NCBI GenBank assembly: GCA_036794395.1
Contig: DAIRGS010000034.1
Span: 1 to 36,635 of the forward strand
Direction of reading: 5' to 3'
DNA: 36,635 nucleotides
Source of the DNA: DASXMX01 sp036794395
GTDB taxonomy: Bacteria > Planctomycetota > Phycisphaerae > Tepidisphaerales > Tepidisphaeraceae
A program made the translations under genes and the position numbers. The notes under the pieces are model-generated. The model saw nothing but the letters and a program-made list of their open reading frames with translations. It was not told the origin of the DNA and searched no databases. Below, piece by piece: positions 8,291-18,500 of the stretch. Within the stretch, counting starts at the first letter, position 1; each line of letters opens with the position of its first letter.

Positions 8291-9793
8291 TTACTTCCGC
8301 TGCTTAAGCTTCTCGCGCAGCTGCTGAAGCTTATTGAATACCGGCTTTGGCTGAAGCACATCGTCAAACAGCCCCCCGCCCGGCAGCGTTTGCCGCAAAT
8401 CTGCAAGGCTCGCCCACGAAATGCTCTCGACAAACGGCTTGCTCAGCGCAACCTGATACACCGCTTCCATCCACTCGGCCTGGAGTTGCGGGTCCCAGGG
8501 CCGCCGCCATCGCCCGCCCAGATTCGGATCCCAGCGACCCTCGGAAACGTCATTCTGGTCGGGCGTGGCTCGCGCCGGCACACCAACCGCCGTCAAAAAT
8601 ACCGGCCGCCCAAGCGTGCTGAATTTGTCGAGCAGACAACTCAATTGAAACAGGTCCCGCATGAACATGCCTTGAGCCGGCACGCCCATCTCGATCTCCA
8701 GAGCGAACGCTTCGAAGTTGATCCCCGACTGCGCCAGCATCTCCGCATAAAGCATCGGTGCCACTGCCGCTCGACCATGCGCGTGATACTCGCCAAACGG
8801 ATGCGCGATCGTCACCAGCGTCCGGGCCGTCGGGATCAATTGCTTGATCTGGGTGACAAGCATCCGCGTCAGCTCGATGATCTGCTCAAACGTGAGATTA
8901 AACGTCGAATTGGTCTGGAGCGATGATGCGACATTCCACGCCGAAACCACTCGCCGGTACCGATTGACCACCTTCTGCACGTAGTCGTAGGTCAATTCAC
9001 GAATCATGTCGAAATCATGTTCCCAGATCACCATCCAATCCGGGACATGCTCAGGCTCCAACCGAATCAGCGGCCCCGCAATCGTCGGCATCCGACGGCG
9101 GCTCAGCATTTCAATCCAATCATCCGTCGCTGCGGTATCGAACTCGTGTTCCTGGGGCTGAATCTTCTTCCACGACAACGGCAGCACAATATAATCAAAG
9201 CTGGTCGCCGCCAGTTCGCGATACCGCTCATTACGCACCTGCGAATCAACCCGGCAGCCAAAAATGTGCTTCACAAACGAATTGCCCGACCGCCTCCGCG
9301 TCAAAAGCAGGTCGCCATGAAACGCCGCCAGGTCCTCGGAGAGATCCACCGCCATCGCAAGCGACTGATCCGCCAGTTTGGACGCCTCGCCGGGTTCATC
9401 CAGCCGCCCCAGCGACTCGGCAAAGAGGTTCTGCGCATCGCGGAATTGCAATCCAAATTTCTCAGCCTTCGGGAAGTCAAAAAGGTTCCAGTCCTCCTGC
9501 TTCTGCATCACCTTCATTAGGCGTGACCGAGCCAGTTCAACGTTTAGAATGTATGGCTTGTCGCGCGGAGGAAGCCGCGTGGTATCCAGCTGAAATGCTC
9601 CCAGCGGGCCGCAGTCCCAAAGAAGGGATACACCCGTCGCATGGTCGTCCTTGCGGTTAACGACCAGAAGACCGTCTCGAAACGAGACCTCCCCCGAAAT
9701 TGGAATGCCTTCGGGGCCAACCGCGGTCGCCGCCACCGGCTCGAACGCGGTGGAACGGGCCCCGTCACGATAAATCTCGAACTTTATGGCCAT
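8291..9793 (-). CDS. GH10-like TIM-barrel protein lacking both catalytic glutamates
   Basis: A 500-residue protein whose N-terminal ~190 residues resemble a beta-rich domain plus helices, followed by a GH10 xylanase-like barrel (about 195-480). It keeps family landmarks: LPLSWKKIQPQEHEFD, PTIAGPLI, VPDWM, and a YDYVQKVVNRYRRVVSAW helix-strand. Where GH10 enzymes have W-D-V-V-N-E it reads W286-N-V-A-S-S291, so the acid/base Glu is Ser. Where they have the nucleophile in I-T-E it reads L-T-A402-V. There is no signal peptide. It is probably a carbohydrate-binding or structural pseudoenzyme (inference). It precedes the HhH gene with a short spacer. Confidence 0.7.
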   Translation of the reverse strand: MAIKFEIYRDGARSTAFEPVAATAVGPEGIPISGEVSFRDGLLVVNRKDDHATGVSLLWDCGPLGAFQLDTTRLPPRDKPYILNVELARSRLMKVMQKQEDWNLFDFPKAEKFGLQFRDAQNLFAESLGRLDEPGEASKLADQSLAMAVDLSEDLAAFHGDLLLTRRRSGNSFVKHIFGCRVDSQVRNERYRELAATSFDYIVLPLSWKKIQPQEHEFDTAATDDWIEMLSRRRMPTIAGPLIRLEPEHVPDWMVIWEHDFDMIRELTYDYVQKVVNRYRRVVSAWNVASSLQTNSTFNLTFEQIIELTRMLVTQIKQLIPTARTLVTIAHPFGEYHAHGRAAVAPMLYAEMLAQSGINFEAFALEIEMGVPAQGMFMRDLFQLSCLLDKFSTLGRPVFLTAVGVPARATPDQNDVSEGRWDPNLGGRWRRPWDPQLQAEWMEAVYQVALSKPFVESISWASLADLRQTLPGGGLFDDVLQPKPVFNKLQQLREKLKQRK

Positions 9794-9928
9794 ACCAACA
9801 CGAACCCGTGAGCAGCGCTAACCCGCCCACCCGGACGAGCCGCCGCTCGCCCCGCGTTCGGTTCGCGCATCTTAGCAGAGATGCCCAAAGGCTCAAATTC
9901 CGCTTCCGCCAACCCCAGGTCGTCCGCT

Positions 9929-10495
9929 TTATCCAACCCGCTCGACGATATCAATCACCTCGAACCCCGGCACTTCCAACGCGATCACCGATGGCAATCC
10001 AAGCCGCCGCCATAACTGAAATCCATTCCCGGCCCCATGCGACTCACCGAAAAGTGCGAGCACGGTCCCGTGAGTCACGATCGCCACATTCCCCGCCGGC
10101 TCTTCGCTCAATACCTCTCCCACCGCCGCCTCAAATCGATCCAACGTCTCGTCCGCCGTCTCGAGTCCGAGCACGAGCTTGTGGCGATCCTTGAAAAACA
10201 GGGCCATCGTGCTGATAAACTCCCGGGAATCCATCATCGGCACGTTGCTGCGATCATGCTCCTCCAGCCCCGGCGCCGTACGCACCGGCTTACCCATGGC
10301 TTCCGCCAAAATCGCTCCGGTCTCAATCGCCTTGGGTTCCTCGCTGGTTACGATTATTCGCGGCTCATATGCCGCTACAATCTTGGCCAACCCCGCACAA
10401 CTTGCCCGTCCCTGTTCGGATAAACGCCATTCGTGAGATGGAACCTTCTCGTCCACTTGCGGCTTCGCGTGCTTGATCAATATCAACTTTCGCAT
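9929..10495 (-). CDS. Histidine phosphatase family protein (SixA/phosphoglycerate-mutase-like)
   Basis: A 188-residue protein with the histidine phosphatase layout. The catalytic His is in LIKHAKP (H9), where the usual RHG is KHA. SEEPKAIETG is the second phosphate-pocket region, LEEHDR holds the acidic residue, and THGT near the C-terminus holds the second His. The Arg-to-Lys change in the first motif is conservative and could still bind phosphate. The substrate is unknown; similar proteins dephosphorylate phosphohistidine or small phosphoesters. It is divergent from malate dehydrogenase, with 92 bases between the starts. Confidence 0.8.
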   Translation of the reverse strand: MRKLILIKHAKPQVDEKVPSHEWRLSEQGRASCAGLAKIVAAYEPRIIVTSEEPKAIETGAILAEAMGKPVRTAPGLEEHDRSNVPMMDSREFISTMALFFKDRHKLVLGLETADETLDRFEAAVGEVLSEEPAGNVAIVTHGTVLALFGESHGAGNGFQLWRRLGLPSVIALEVPGFEVIDIVERVG

Positions 10496-10587
10496 TCTAC
10501 GGCTCCTTGACCTCGCCCGGCTCGCATTGCATAAGGATTCGGATTCCTGATAATCGCCCGACGATCAACGGAAAGAAAGGGTTGCGG

Positions 10588-11537
<950 letters not shown>

Positions 11538-11615
11538 TCAACTCTGGGCGCGCGGGGACCGTGCCTGCGGGTTTTGTGCCGGGTGTGGGATCGCGACCGT
11601 TCAGTCGGAGCAGAT

Positions 11616-13289
11616 ATGGGTCTGGTGATGGTGAAGTCAGTCGAATCCTACTCGCAACCGCGCATCGGATTCGCTCGGCCGCGGGCCGGTGGTCGCGTCG
11701 CGGTTTTGGCGCTCCTTCAACTCGCCTTGCTGCTGTTGCCCGGTTGCGCCGCTCGCCCACGCATGCTACCCGCCGAGCAACAGATCCCGATCGACCGCAG
11801 TCTGATGACCTCCCCCCCAGGCTATTCCGTAAGGCCTTTTGTTCGCGGGCTCTCGGCCCCCATCGCGATGGCATGGGATGATGAAGGCTCACTCATTGTC
11901 GCGGAAGGCGCCAATTACGACGACGAACCCCGAATCATCGGATTTAAAAAAGATGGTTCGTTCTTCCAAATCTATCCTTACGGCCGGCGGATGTTCGTCG
12001 ACATCGGCAAGCCACGATTCACTCTATATGGCCCCATTGGCGGAATGATGGTCTATAAGGGCCGGGTGTATGTCTCCCATCGCGATGAACACGACTACGG
12101 CGTGATTACCGCACTCGATTATACCGGCGGCCATACCACCATCGTCGCCCATATCCCCGCGGCGGGCGACTACAGCATGACCGACCTCACCATTAACCCG
12201 ACGGTGAATCCACCACGGCTGTATTTTGGTGTTGGCGCCGCAACCAACAGTGGGGTCGTCGGAATTGACAATTGGGATTGGGTCCGAGGCCGCCCGGATG
12301 TCCACGATATTCCCGCCACCAAACTTCGCCTGATGGGCTTTCGGTTCGATTCCCCCAACCCCTTCTCCGGCCTTTTCGGCCCAGCCGATATTGCCGTCAC
12401 AGCGCCCTTTCAGCCCTTTAACATCAGCAATCAAACCGAAGTCAGCCCCGGCAAATTCGCGGGCGCATCAATCTATTCCTGCGTGGTTAATGGCGGTGAT
12501 GTGCGTCTTGAAGGTCACGGAATCCGCAATCCGCGCGGGCTGGGCTTCAACGGGTTCTTCGTTTTCTTCACGAACCAGGGAATGGAACTTCGCGGAACAC
12601 GCCCCATCAAGGATGATCCTGATTCTATTCTTCGCCTGGGCAGCGGTGGTGGTGATTGGTTCGGATGGCCTGACTACACCACGGATCTTCAGTCAATTGA
12701 ACTGGAAAGGTATCAGCCCCCGCTCGATATGATTGCCCGGACCGGATACCCATTTCACGTACTATCTGTCATCAACAAAGAATCCTCTGAGTTGGCCAAA
12801 CCCGATTCGCTGTCACATCGTGAGTCTCTTTATGGCGTGTTCTCACCCCTCTCCGGGGTCAGCAAGTTCGATTTTGTACCAGGAGACAGCCCGCTCAACC
12901 GCCTCCATACCCGTCAGGCGATCGTAGCTCTTTCGGGAGATTGCGCCCCATTTTCGACCAGCGGCCGGCCGATCAAAGGCCCGCTTGGGTATAAGGTCGT
13001 CACGGTCGACTTTGATCGTCTCAGCCGCAACGATCCCACCAAGGGCACGCAAAACGTCACCGATTTCGTAGCCAATACCGCCGGGGGTCCGGGCAGCAAA
13101 ATCGACTCCAAAAACCCCAACCTCCTCGAACGTCCCGTCGATGTAAAATTCGGAAAAGACGGCTTCGTCTACATCCTCGACGCCGGCCGGATGCACATGC
13201 GCGACGGACGCAAGGAATACGAAGACGGCACCGGCCGCATCTTCATCCTCATGCCCCAGACCCAGCCCATGATGTACCACGGTACATGA
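11616..13289 (+). CDS. Lipoprotein with glucose/sorbosone-dehydrogenase-like beta-propeller
   Basis: A 557-residue exported protein. The hydrophobic stretch before residue 44 ends in LLPGC, a lipobox, so it is probably membrane-anchored through C44. The rest looks like a soluble-quinoprotein (glucose/sorbosone dehydrogenase) or NHL-type beta-propeller. Pieces are a first blade LSAPIAMAWDDEGSLIVAEG, mid-protein GIRNPRGLGF (the usual RNPxGL) and a late RPVDVKFGKDGFVYILD. PQQ binding is unproven. ATG 11616 has GGAG five bases upstream. The stop overlaps the next start by four bases (ATGA). Confidence 0.75.
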   Translation: MGLVMVKSVESYSQPRIGFARPRAGGRVAVLALLQLALLLLPGCAARPRMLPAEQQIPIDRSLMTSPPGYSVRPFVRGLSAPIAMAWDDEGSLIVAEGANYDDEPRIIGFKKDGSFFQIYPYGRRMFVDIGKPRFTLYGPIGGMMVYKGRVYVSHRDEHDYGVITALDYTGGHTTIVAHIPAAGDYSMTDLTINPTVNPPRLYFGVGAATNSGVVGIDNWDWVRGRPDVHDIPATKLRLMGFRFDSPNPFSGLFGPADIAVTAPFQPFNISNQTEVSPGKFAGASIYSCVVNGGDVRLEGHGIRNPRGLGFNGFFVFFTNQGMELRGTRPIKDDPDSILRLGSGGGDWFGWPDYTTDLQSIELERYQPPLDMIARTGYPFHVLSVINKESSELAKPDSLSHRESLYGVFSPLSGVSKFDFVPGDSPLNRLHTRQAIVALSGDCAPFSTSGRPIKGPLGYKVVTVDFDRLSRNDPTKGTQNVTDFVANTAGGPGSKIDSKNPNLLERPVDVKFGKDGFVYILDAGRMHMRDGRKEYEDGTGRIFILMPQTQPMMYHGT

Positions 13290-14332
13290 CCTGTATTTAC
13301 CACCAGGTGAATGTGCAGCCGCTCCCCCCACCCAGTCCCCTCAACCCGCCGCAAAGCCCCCACGCCAAGCAACTCCTCCGCAGACCCCGCCCTCGCCTAA
13401 ACCCGCCGCAAAGCCCCCACGCCGGTGGCAAAGCCGTACTCGGCGCCGCCCCGGATTCTCCCAGCGCCGCAACTCTCCCACGCAAATCCGCCCCCCAATC
13501 AGGACCACGCGCCAACATCCTGCGTCCAATCGCGCACAACCTGCGAGTAAATGCCCGGGCCGCCGGAACTCTGACTTTTCTGATAGCGCTCGCAATCGCC
13601 CCCAACATTCGCCCAGCACAAGCCCAGCGGCAAACGCCACCATCCACCCCGCACTCTCCCACCCTATCAACTACCGCCCCCGCCACTCAACCCGTTCCCG
13701 CTCCCATCATTGGTCACGTCATTGATGCCCAGGGCAAGCCCGTCTACCAAGCAATCATCATTGTCGTCCCCACCGGCGACCTCCGCCCAACAGGCCGCAA
13801 CAAGCGCGGAAGCGCAACAGATCACGACGGCAATTTCCGCATTCCCGATGCCATCGGCGAATACCTCTTACGCGCCTACACTCACGATCGCCAAGTCACC
13901 CGCCTAGCCGCTCACGCGACGGCCGGCGCTACCGTCACGCTGATTGTCGAGAAGGATATCGCGCCCATTTTCAAAGGCCGCGTCCTCGACGCCAATGGAA
14001 AACCGATCAAAAACCCCCCGCGCCTCCGCGGATTTGGCGGCGGTGGAAAAGCCCCGCCCGAAGCCGCACTCCCCTGGGTCGGCGCACAAATCGCAGTGGG
14101 CATCGAACTCATGCCCGGCAGCGGCAATTTCATCCGCCTGTCCCTCGGTCCCACTGCCACGCCAACCTACACCGACGAAAATGGAAACTACTTCGTCGAA
14201 GGATTCTTCCCCGACCTGCGAAGTTGCGTATTCGCATTCGCCACCGGATATCCCCGCAAACAATCCCCGCTCGACGGCCCTTTCAAGCCCGGCGAAACAC
14301 GCGAACTTCCCGACATCGTCCTGTCAAATTAA
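13286..14332 (+). CDS. Carboxypeptidase-regulatory-like domain protein, uncertain N-terminus
   Basis: An open frame of 348 codons. From about residue 140 there are two Ig-like carboxypeptidase-regulatory repeats: IIGHVIDAQGKPV...TDHDGNFRIP...YLLRAY and FKGRVLDANGKPI...TDENGNYFVEG. Before them lies an export-signal-like segment (about 90-112, TLTFLIALAIAP...AQAQ). Residues 1-75 are translated from a tandem repeat and a dispersed repeat, so they are probably not original protein. The only ATG before the signal-like segment is 13286, which overlaps the upstream stop, so either translation is coupled or a non-ATG start lies further down. Likely a secreted or periplasmic structural protein. Confidence 0.6.
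   Translation: MTCIYHQVNVQPLPPPSPLNPPQSPHAKQLLRRPRPRLNPPQSPHAGGKAVLGAAPDSPSAATLPRKSAPQSGPRANILRPIAHNLRVNARAAGTLTFLIALAIAPNIRPAQAQRQTPPSTPHSPTLSTTAPATQPVPAPIIGHVIDAQGKPVYQAIIIVVPTGDLRPTGRNKRGSATDHDGNFRIPDAIGEYLLRAYTHDRQVTRLAAHATAGATVTLIVEKDIAPIFKGRVLDANGKPIKNPPRLRGFGGGGKAPPEAALPWVGAQIAVGIELMPGSGNFIRLSLGPTATPTYTDENGNYFVEGFFPDLRSCVFAFATGYPRKQSPLDGPFKPGETRELPDIVLSN
13343..13475. repeat. Tandem 24-bp repeat and copy 1 of a dispersed GC-rich repeat
   Basis: The same 24 bases occur at 13343-13366 and 13400-13423 (period 57). The second runs into a 62-bp unit (13414-13475) with the order CCCCCACGCCGG, GTACTC, GCGCC, CCCCGG, CTC, AGCGC. The same order recurs at 18695-18760 and 22800-22861. This copy is read through by the open frame of the carboxypeptidase-regulatory-like protein. 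Confidence 0.75.
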
Positions 14333-14345
14333 TCGCACATCGCCG

Positions 14346-14447
14346 ACGCACGCCGACTGCAAAAAATGGATGCACGAAATCGGTTTCAAAGACACCAAAG
14401 TTGTCCACCTCGTCGGCCCCGACTCAATGGTCATTGGTATCAAGTAA
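14346..14447 (+). pseudogene. Remnant of a SAM-dependent methyltransferase (C-terminal 33 codons)
   Basis: The frame ending at TAA 14445-14447 encodes KKWMHEIGFKDTKV followed by HLVGPDSMVIGIK. This closely matches the last strand-helix-strand of class I methyltransferases, whose C-termini often read W-x2-EAGF-x-D then GPDSMVVGIK. No upstream part of such an enzyme is present; the preceding gene stops at 14332. I read it as the stub left after a deletion or insertion. It lies directly before a long palindrome. Confidence 0.6.
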
Positions 14448-14456
14448 CTGACTGAA

Positions 14457-14598
14457 CCGGATTAAACACGAAGGCACGAAGACACGAAGTTAAATGCATA
14501 ACAAAGACGTAAAACGTAACCGGCAACCATCGGCCTTGCGTTTTACGTCTTTTGGTATTTGATTTCTTCGTGACTTCGTGCCTTCGTGTTTAATCCGG
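14457..14598. repeat. 142-bp nested palindrome (CACGAAG-type repeat)
   Basis: The outer arms, 14457-14489 and 14566-14598, are 33 bp with one mismatch. Inside them, 14504-14519 pairs with 14536-14551 (15 of 16), and a CCG/CGG pair closes the centre. The arms contain the repeated unit (GG)CACGAAG. The region could form a cruciform or a very stable hairpin transcript, and could stop transcription between the converging genes. A related GGCACGAAG string occurs at 31292-31301. Confidence 0.85.
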
Positions 14599-14605
14599 AA
14601 TCTCC

Positions 14606-14968
14606 TCAGCTCTTCTCCTTAAGCAGCGTGAGCTTCTTCAGCCACTTTTCGCGCCCCGCCTTATCGATCCCCCGCTCGCGCAGCTCATCGTTAAACGCAA
14701 GCCGTGCCATCTCCTGCAGGTGCCACATCACCGCTTCCATCCCACAGCAATCGAAATCGCCAGGCGCATCCTCAAGCCCCACTTTGCGCATCGTGCGGTC
14801 CATCAAGTTCTCAGCGGTCGGTTTCCAATTCTTCTTAACGGCGCTCCCGGCAGAGAGGATGCTCATCCCGGCATCGTCGGCCGGCTCAACGTACACCGTC
14901 AGCCGACCCTCCACGAACCGTTTGATCGCCGCCTCAACGCTTTTCTTCGCCCGCTCTTCGGCCGTCAT
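14606..14968 (-). CDS. Conserved-looking hypothetical protein
   Basis: A 120-residue, mostly helical soluble protein with no family I recognise. It starts AEERAKKSVEAAIKRFVEGRLTVYVEP and ends in a Lys-rich helix. A CC pair occurs in DFDCCGMEAVMWHL. ATG 14968 has GAGGG four bases upstream; an ATG at 15019 would add 17 residues. It ends only eight bases from the 142-bp palindrome and is divergent from the BlaI-type gene. Confidence 0.55.
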   Translation of the reverse strand: MTAEERAKKSVEAAIKRFVEGRLTVYVEPADDAGMSILSAGSAVKKNWKPTAENLMDRTMRKVGLEDAPGDFDCCGMEAVMWHLQEMARLAFNDELRERGIDKAGREKWLKKLTLLKEKS

Positions 14969-15143
14969 AAAACCCTCGCGATGAAGTGAACCCTCGAAGT
15001 GCCCTCGTTCCGACCCGATCATCCTAATCGCAACCCGTCCCCACAACCATACACGCGGCCTTCATCACACGTCTTCACGTCTTCACGTTTCCACGCGCGC
15101 AAGTAAATCCAAATCTAAGTTTCCAAATTTTTCTTGCTCTTCG

Positions 15144-15174
15144 ATTACAGTTGTAATAGATTACGCGTGTAATC
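15144..15174. promoter_or_regulatory. Two tandem operator dyads (TTAC-N4-GTAA) of the first BlaI gene
   Basis: ATTACA-GT-TGTAAT (15144-15157) is a perfect dyad, and GATTAC-GCGT-GTAATC (15159-15174) a second. Both contain TTAC-N4-GTAA, with centres 16 bp apart. BlaI/MecI repressors bind TACA/TGTA-type dyads, and this site ends 11 bases before the BlaI-type start codon, so autorepression is likely. A weak promoter (TTGCTC at 15134, TAGATT at 15157, 17-bp spacer) would overlap it. Confidence 0.75.
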
Positions 15175-15185
15175 TTCAGGAGCGT

Positions 15186-15572
15186 ATGGCTAGACACCCG
15201 ACCATTTCCGACGCCGAGTGGGATGTGATGGAAGTTTTGTGGGCGGCCGGCGCGCCTCTCATGGCCAACGACGTCGTCGATCGCGTCGGCAAAGCAAACC
15301 AGTGGAGCCCCCGCACCGTCAAATCGCTGCTCAACCGGCTGGTCAAAAAAAGCGCCCTCGATTTCGAAGCTGAAGGAAAACGCTACCTCTATTTTCCCAC
15401 CGTGAGCCGGGCTGAATGCGTCCGCAGCCGCTCAAAATCATTTGTCGCCAGCGTGTTCGGCGGCGCAGTCGGCCCGATGCTCGCCCACTTCGTCAACGAA
15501 GCCCCGCTCACCCCCGACGAAATCCGCGAACTCAAAGAGATGCTCGAACGGCGCGAACGGAAAGGTCGATAG
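15186..15572 (+). CDS. BlaI/MecI/CopY family transcriptional repressor (module 1)
   Basis: A 128-residue winged-helix repressor. The N-terminus ISDAEWDVMEVLWAAGAPLMANDVVDRV and the recognition region WSPRTVKSLLNRLVKKSALDFEAEGKRYLYFP are typical of BlaI, as is the C-terminal dimerisation helix bundle. In BlaI systems the partner M56 protease triggers cleavage of the repressor. AGGAG lies just before ATG 15186. The M56 gene starts four bases after the stop, giving the normal blaI-blaR1 order. Two dyads upstream suggest autoregulation. Confidence 0.92.
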   Translation: MARHPTISDAEWDVMEVLWAAGAPLMANDVVDRVGKANQWSPRTVKSLLNRLVKKSALDFEAEGKRYLYFPTVSRAECVRSRSKSFVASVFGGAVGPMLAHFVNEAPLTPDEIRELKEMLERRERKGR

Positions 15573-15576
15573 CACC

Positions 15577-18500
15577 ATGTTCGACCCCGGCACATTCGGC
15601 TTAAATACCGCTTCGACGCTCTCCTGGCTGGCCAGAACGAGCCTCTCAGCCGCCGGTATCGCGGCGGTGGTCATCGTCATCCAACTCGCCTGCGGGCGAT
15701 GGATCAGCCCCGCGTGGCGGTATCGCCTGTGGGCGATCGTCGTCATTCGCCTGCTGCTACCCGCCCTTCCCTCCAGCCCGGCAAGCCTTGCAAACCTCAA
15801 CCTCGCCGATCGAGCCACTTCACTTTGGACGCGCATCAAGCCGGTGCGTGTGATCGCCGATTCCAATCGGCCGACGCTGCCCGGCGTGGTTCGCCCGCCT
15901 GGTCAATCCATCACCGACAAAACATCGAACAACGGAATTACGGTCACCGTTGTGACCGAGCCGATGATGTTTCCCTCAACGGTTATGCCGCCCCTCCAGC
16001 CGGCGCCTCCGTCCGCCGTGCCAAAGGTCAATCTGCTTCCACAGCTTGCCCTGATCGGATGGGCAATCGTCGAGTCTGGATTGCTTCTGCGCCTCGTGAT
16101 CGCGAACATCGCGCTGTGGAAACGATTGAAGCGTGGCGTTGCGGTTGAAGATCCGGAGGTGTTGTCGCTTCTCCAAGAGTGTTGCGCTGAAGCAGGCGTG
16201 AAATCGCCCCCCGCACTTCTGATCACTTCAGCAGTATCAGCGCCCGCGGCGGCCGGGGTCGCTAAGCCGTGTATTCTCATCCCGCCGGGGCTATTCGATG
16301 GCCTTTCGCGAGGCGAACAGCGCCTCGTGCTATTGCATGAGCTGACGCACATCCGCCGGCATGATGTGGCCGCCAACTGGGTTTTTGCGTTGATCCAGAT
16401 CGTCCACTGGTTCAATCCCATCCTGTGGCTTGCCTTCGCCCGGCTCCGCGCCGACCGCGAGCTCGCGCGCGATGCGATGGTTCTGTCTCTTTCGAAACAG
16501 AACAATCCCCGCGACTACGTTGATACGCTGTTGAAGCTGACCGAATCCCTCGCCAGCCGGAAGCTCACCCACCTGCTTCTCCCACCCAAACCTCAAGTCG
16601 CCGTCGGAATGTACGGCAACAAGTACGGCCTCAAACGGAGACTGCACATGATCACCCGCTTCCCCCAATCCCCCCGCCGCATGGACTGGACCGGCCCCGC
16701 CCTCGCTGTCGTTCTCGCCGGCGCCCTGCTGACCAACGCCAGGAGCCAATCCACCAATGACAATCCGCAATCTCCGACAACCCGGCCAACGGAATCGAAG
16801 CTGCCGATGGAACGCCATGCGGTAAAAGTGCCGGTGCTTTCTGAGATGCCGATCGTTGGAAGATTGTTCGTCAACCAAGTCGAATCGCCTGCTTCGCAGC
16901 CGGCCGACCGTTCGCTAATCCCATTGCTGAGGCGCCAGGCCCGACATGAAATGGACGCCGGCAAATACCTCGAAGCCTTGCTCACCATCAACCAAATCCT
17001 CAGCTTGGATCCGAAAGATGACTATGCCGTTGGCGTGAAGCCGTTGCTTGAAGACAAGATTAAATTTGCCAGCCAAAGGCAGTATTTACGCTATCCCACC
17101 GACCGGCCCGACGTCAGCCAAACGCCTTACAACGAGGCAGCGGCCGCGCAAAAGACCGACGCCGCCGGGCCCGTTCAAGGCAAAAGCGCCGGCGCCCCGG
17201 TGCCAAAAGAACTGTTATCGAAGAATGATCGCGACGCCATATCGCAGTTGGATCGCACGCTGCCAGCGCTTCAATTCGACGCCGTCGGATTTACCGACGT
17301 GATCGACTTCATGCGCGACATTTCCGGCGCAAATATTTTGGTCAACTGGAAAGCTCTCGAGGCCGCCGGAATCGACCGGAACACGCCCGTTAATGCAAGT
17401 CTCCGAAACATCAAATTCTCCAAAGCATTAAGCATCATTCTTGAATCCGTAGGCGGTGGGGGCGTGAAACTTGGTTACAGCGTCGACGACGGCGTAATCA
17501 CTGTTTCCACAAAAGATGACTTACTGCGCAACGTTGTAGTGCGCGTTTATGATATCCGCGACCTGCTCGTCGTCATCCCCGACTATTCGGCAGTCGAGAG
17601 CGTTAACCCGGCCCCAACCACCCGTCCGGTCACGCGCGACGATAGGGTAACGTCTCTGACGAAGCTTATACGGGACGCAGTCGACCCGCTCTCCTGGAAA
17701 GAAAAGGGCGGCGCCGTGGGAGCGATGCGGGAGCTCGATGGCCAGTTGATAATCACTCAGACCCCGGAAAACCACAAACAAGTCGCAGCGCTACTGGACA
17801 CTGTTCGGGAAAGCCGTTCCCTTCAGGTCTCGGTCGAGGCGCGCTACCTTAACTGCGACCAACAGATCATCCGGGATCTGATGGATCAATGGAATCGGGC
17901 CGTGGCCCCTCCTAAATCAGTTGACGCGAATCCGACCACCCAGCCAGCCGCAACTCCTTCGACCGGAAAAAACTTTACCGGCGTATTCCTGAATGATGCC
18001 CAAGTGACCCAGTTGATGCACCTGCAGCAGACCTCACCCGAATCGATAATTATCACCTCGCCGCGCCTGACGCTTTTCAGCGGTCAGCACGCCTACGTCA
18101 AGGTTTCAACATCGCGCGCCTACCTCGCCGGATACACACCGACGACGAAAGGCGACGGCGAAATCCGCTATGAACCGGTCGTCAAATCGGTCGATCCCGG
18201 CGTCACGATGGACGTCATCGCGACCGTTAGTTCCGATCGAACTGCCGTCACTGTCGCGCTCCATCCAAAGGTCAGCACTTTCCTCGGCTTCACCCGCACC
18301 CCCTGGGCCGGTAGCCCGCGCAACGTCGAACTGATGGTGCAAGAACCCCACGTCAAAACCAGCGAACTCCAAACCACCGTCACCATTCCCAACGGCGGAA
18401 CCGTACTGCTCGGCGGCCTCGAAGACCCCGGAATCGGCGGGCTAAACGCCGACGACAACTCACCTCCCCCACCCCCCCGCCCCGGCTCCCCGCGCGGGGT

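Noticed and set aside
8033..8926. Plus-strand open frame (297 codons) opposite the HhH and GH10-like genes
   Set aside because: It spans two genes on the other strand and its product is Arg/His/Pro-rich, without motifs.
15442..15576. Extended N-terminus of the M56 protein overlapping the BlaI gene
   Set aside because: The upstream residues are out-of-frame BlaI sequence; ATG 15577 opens the expected membrane helix.
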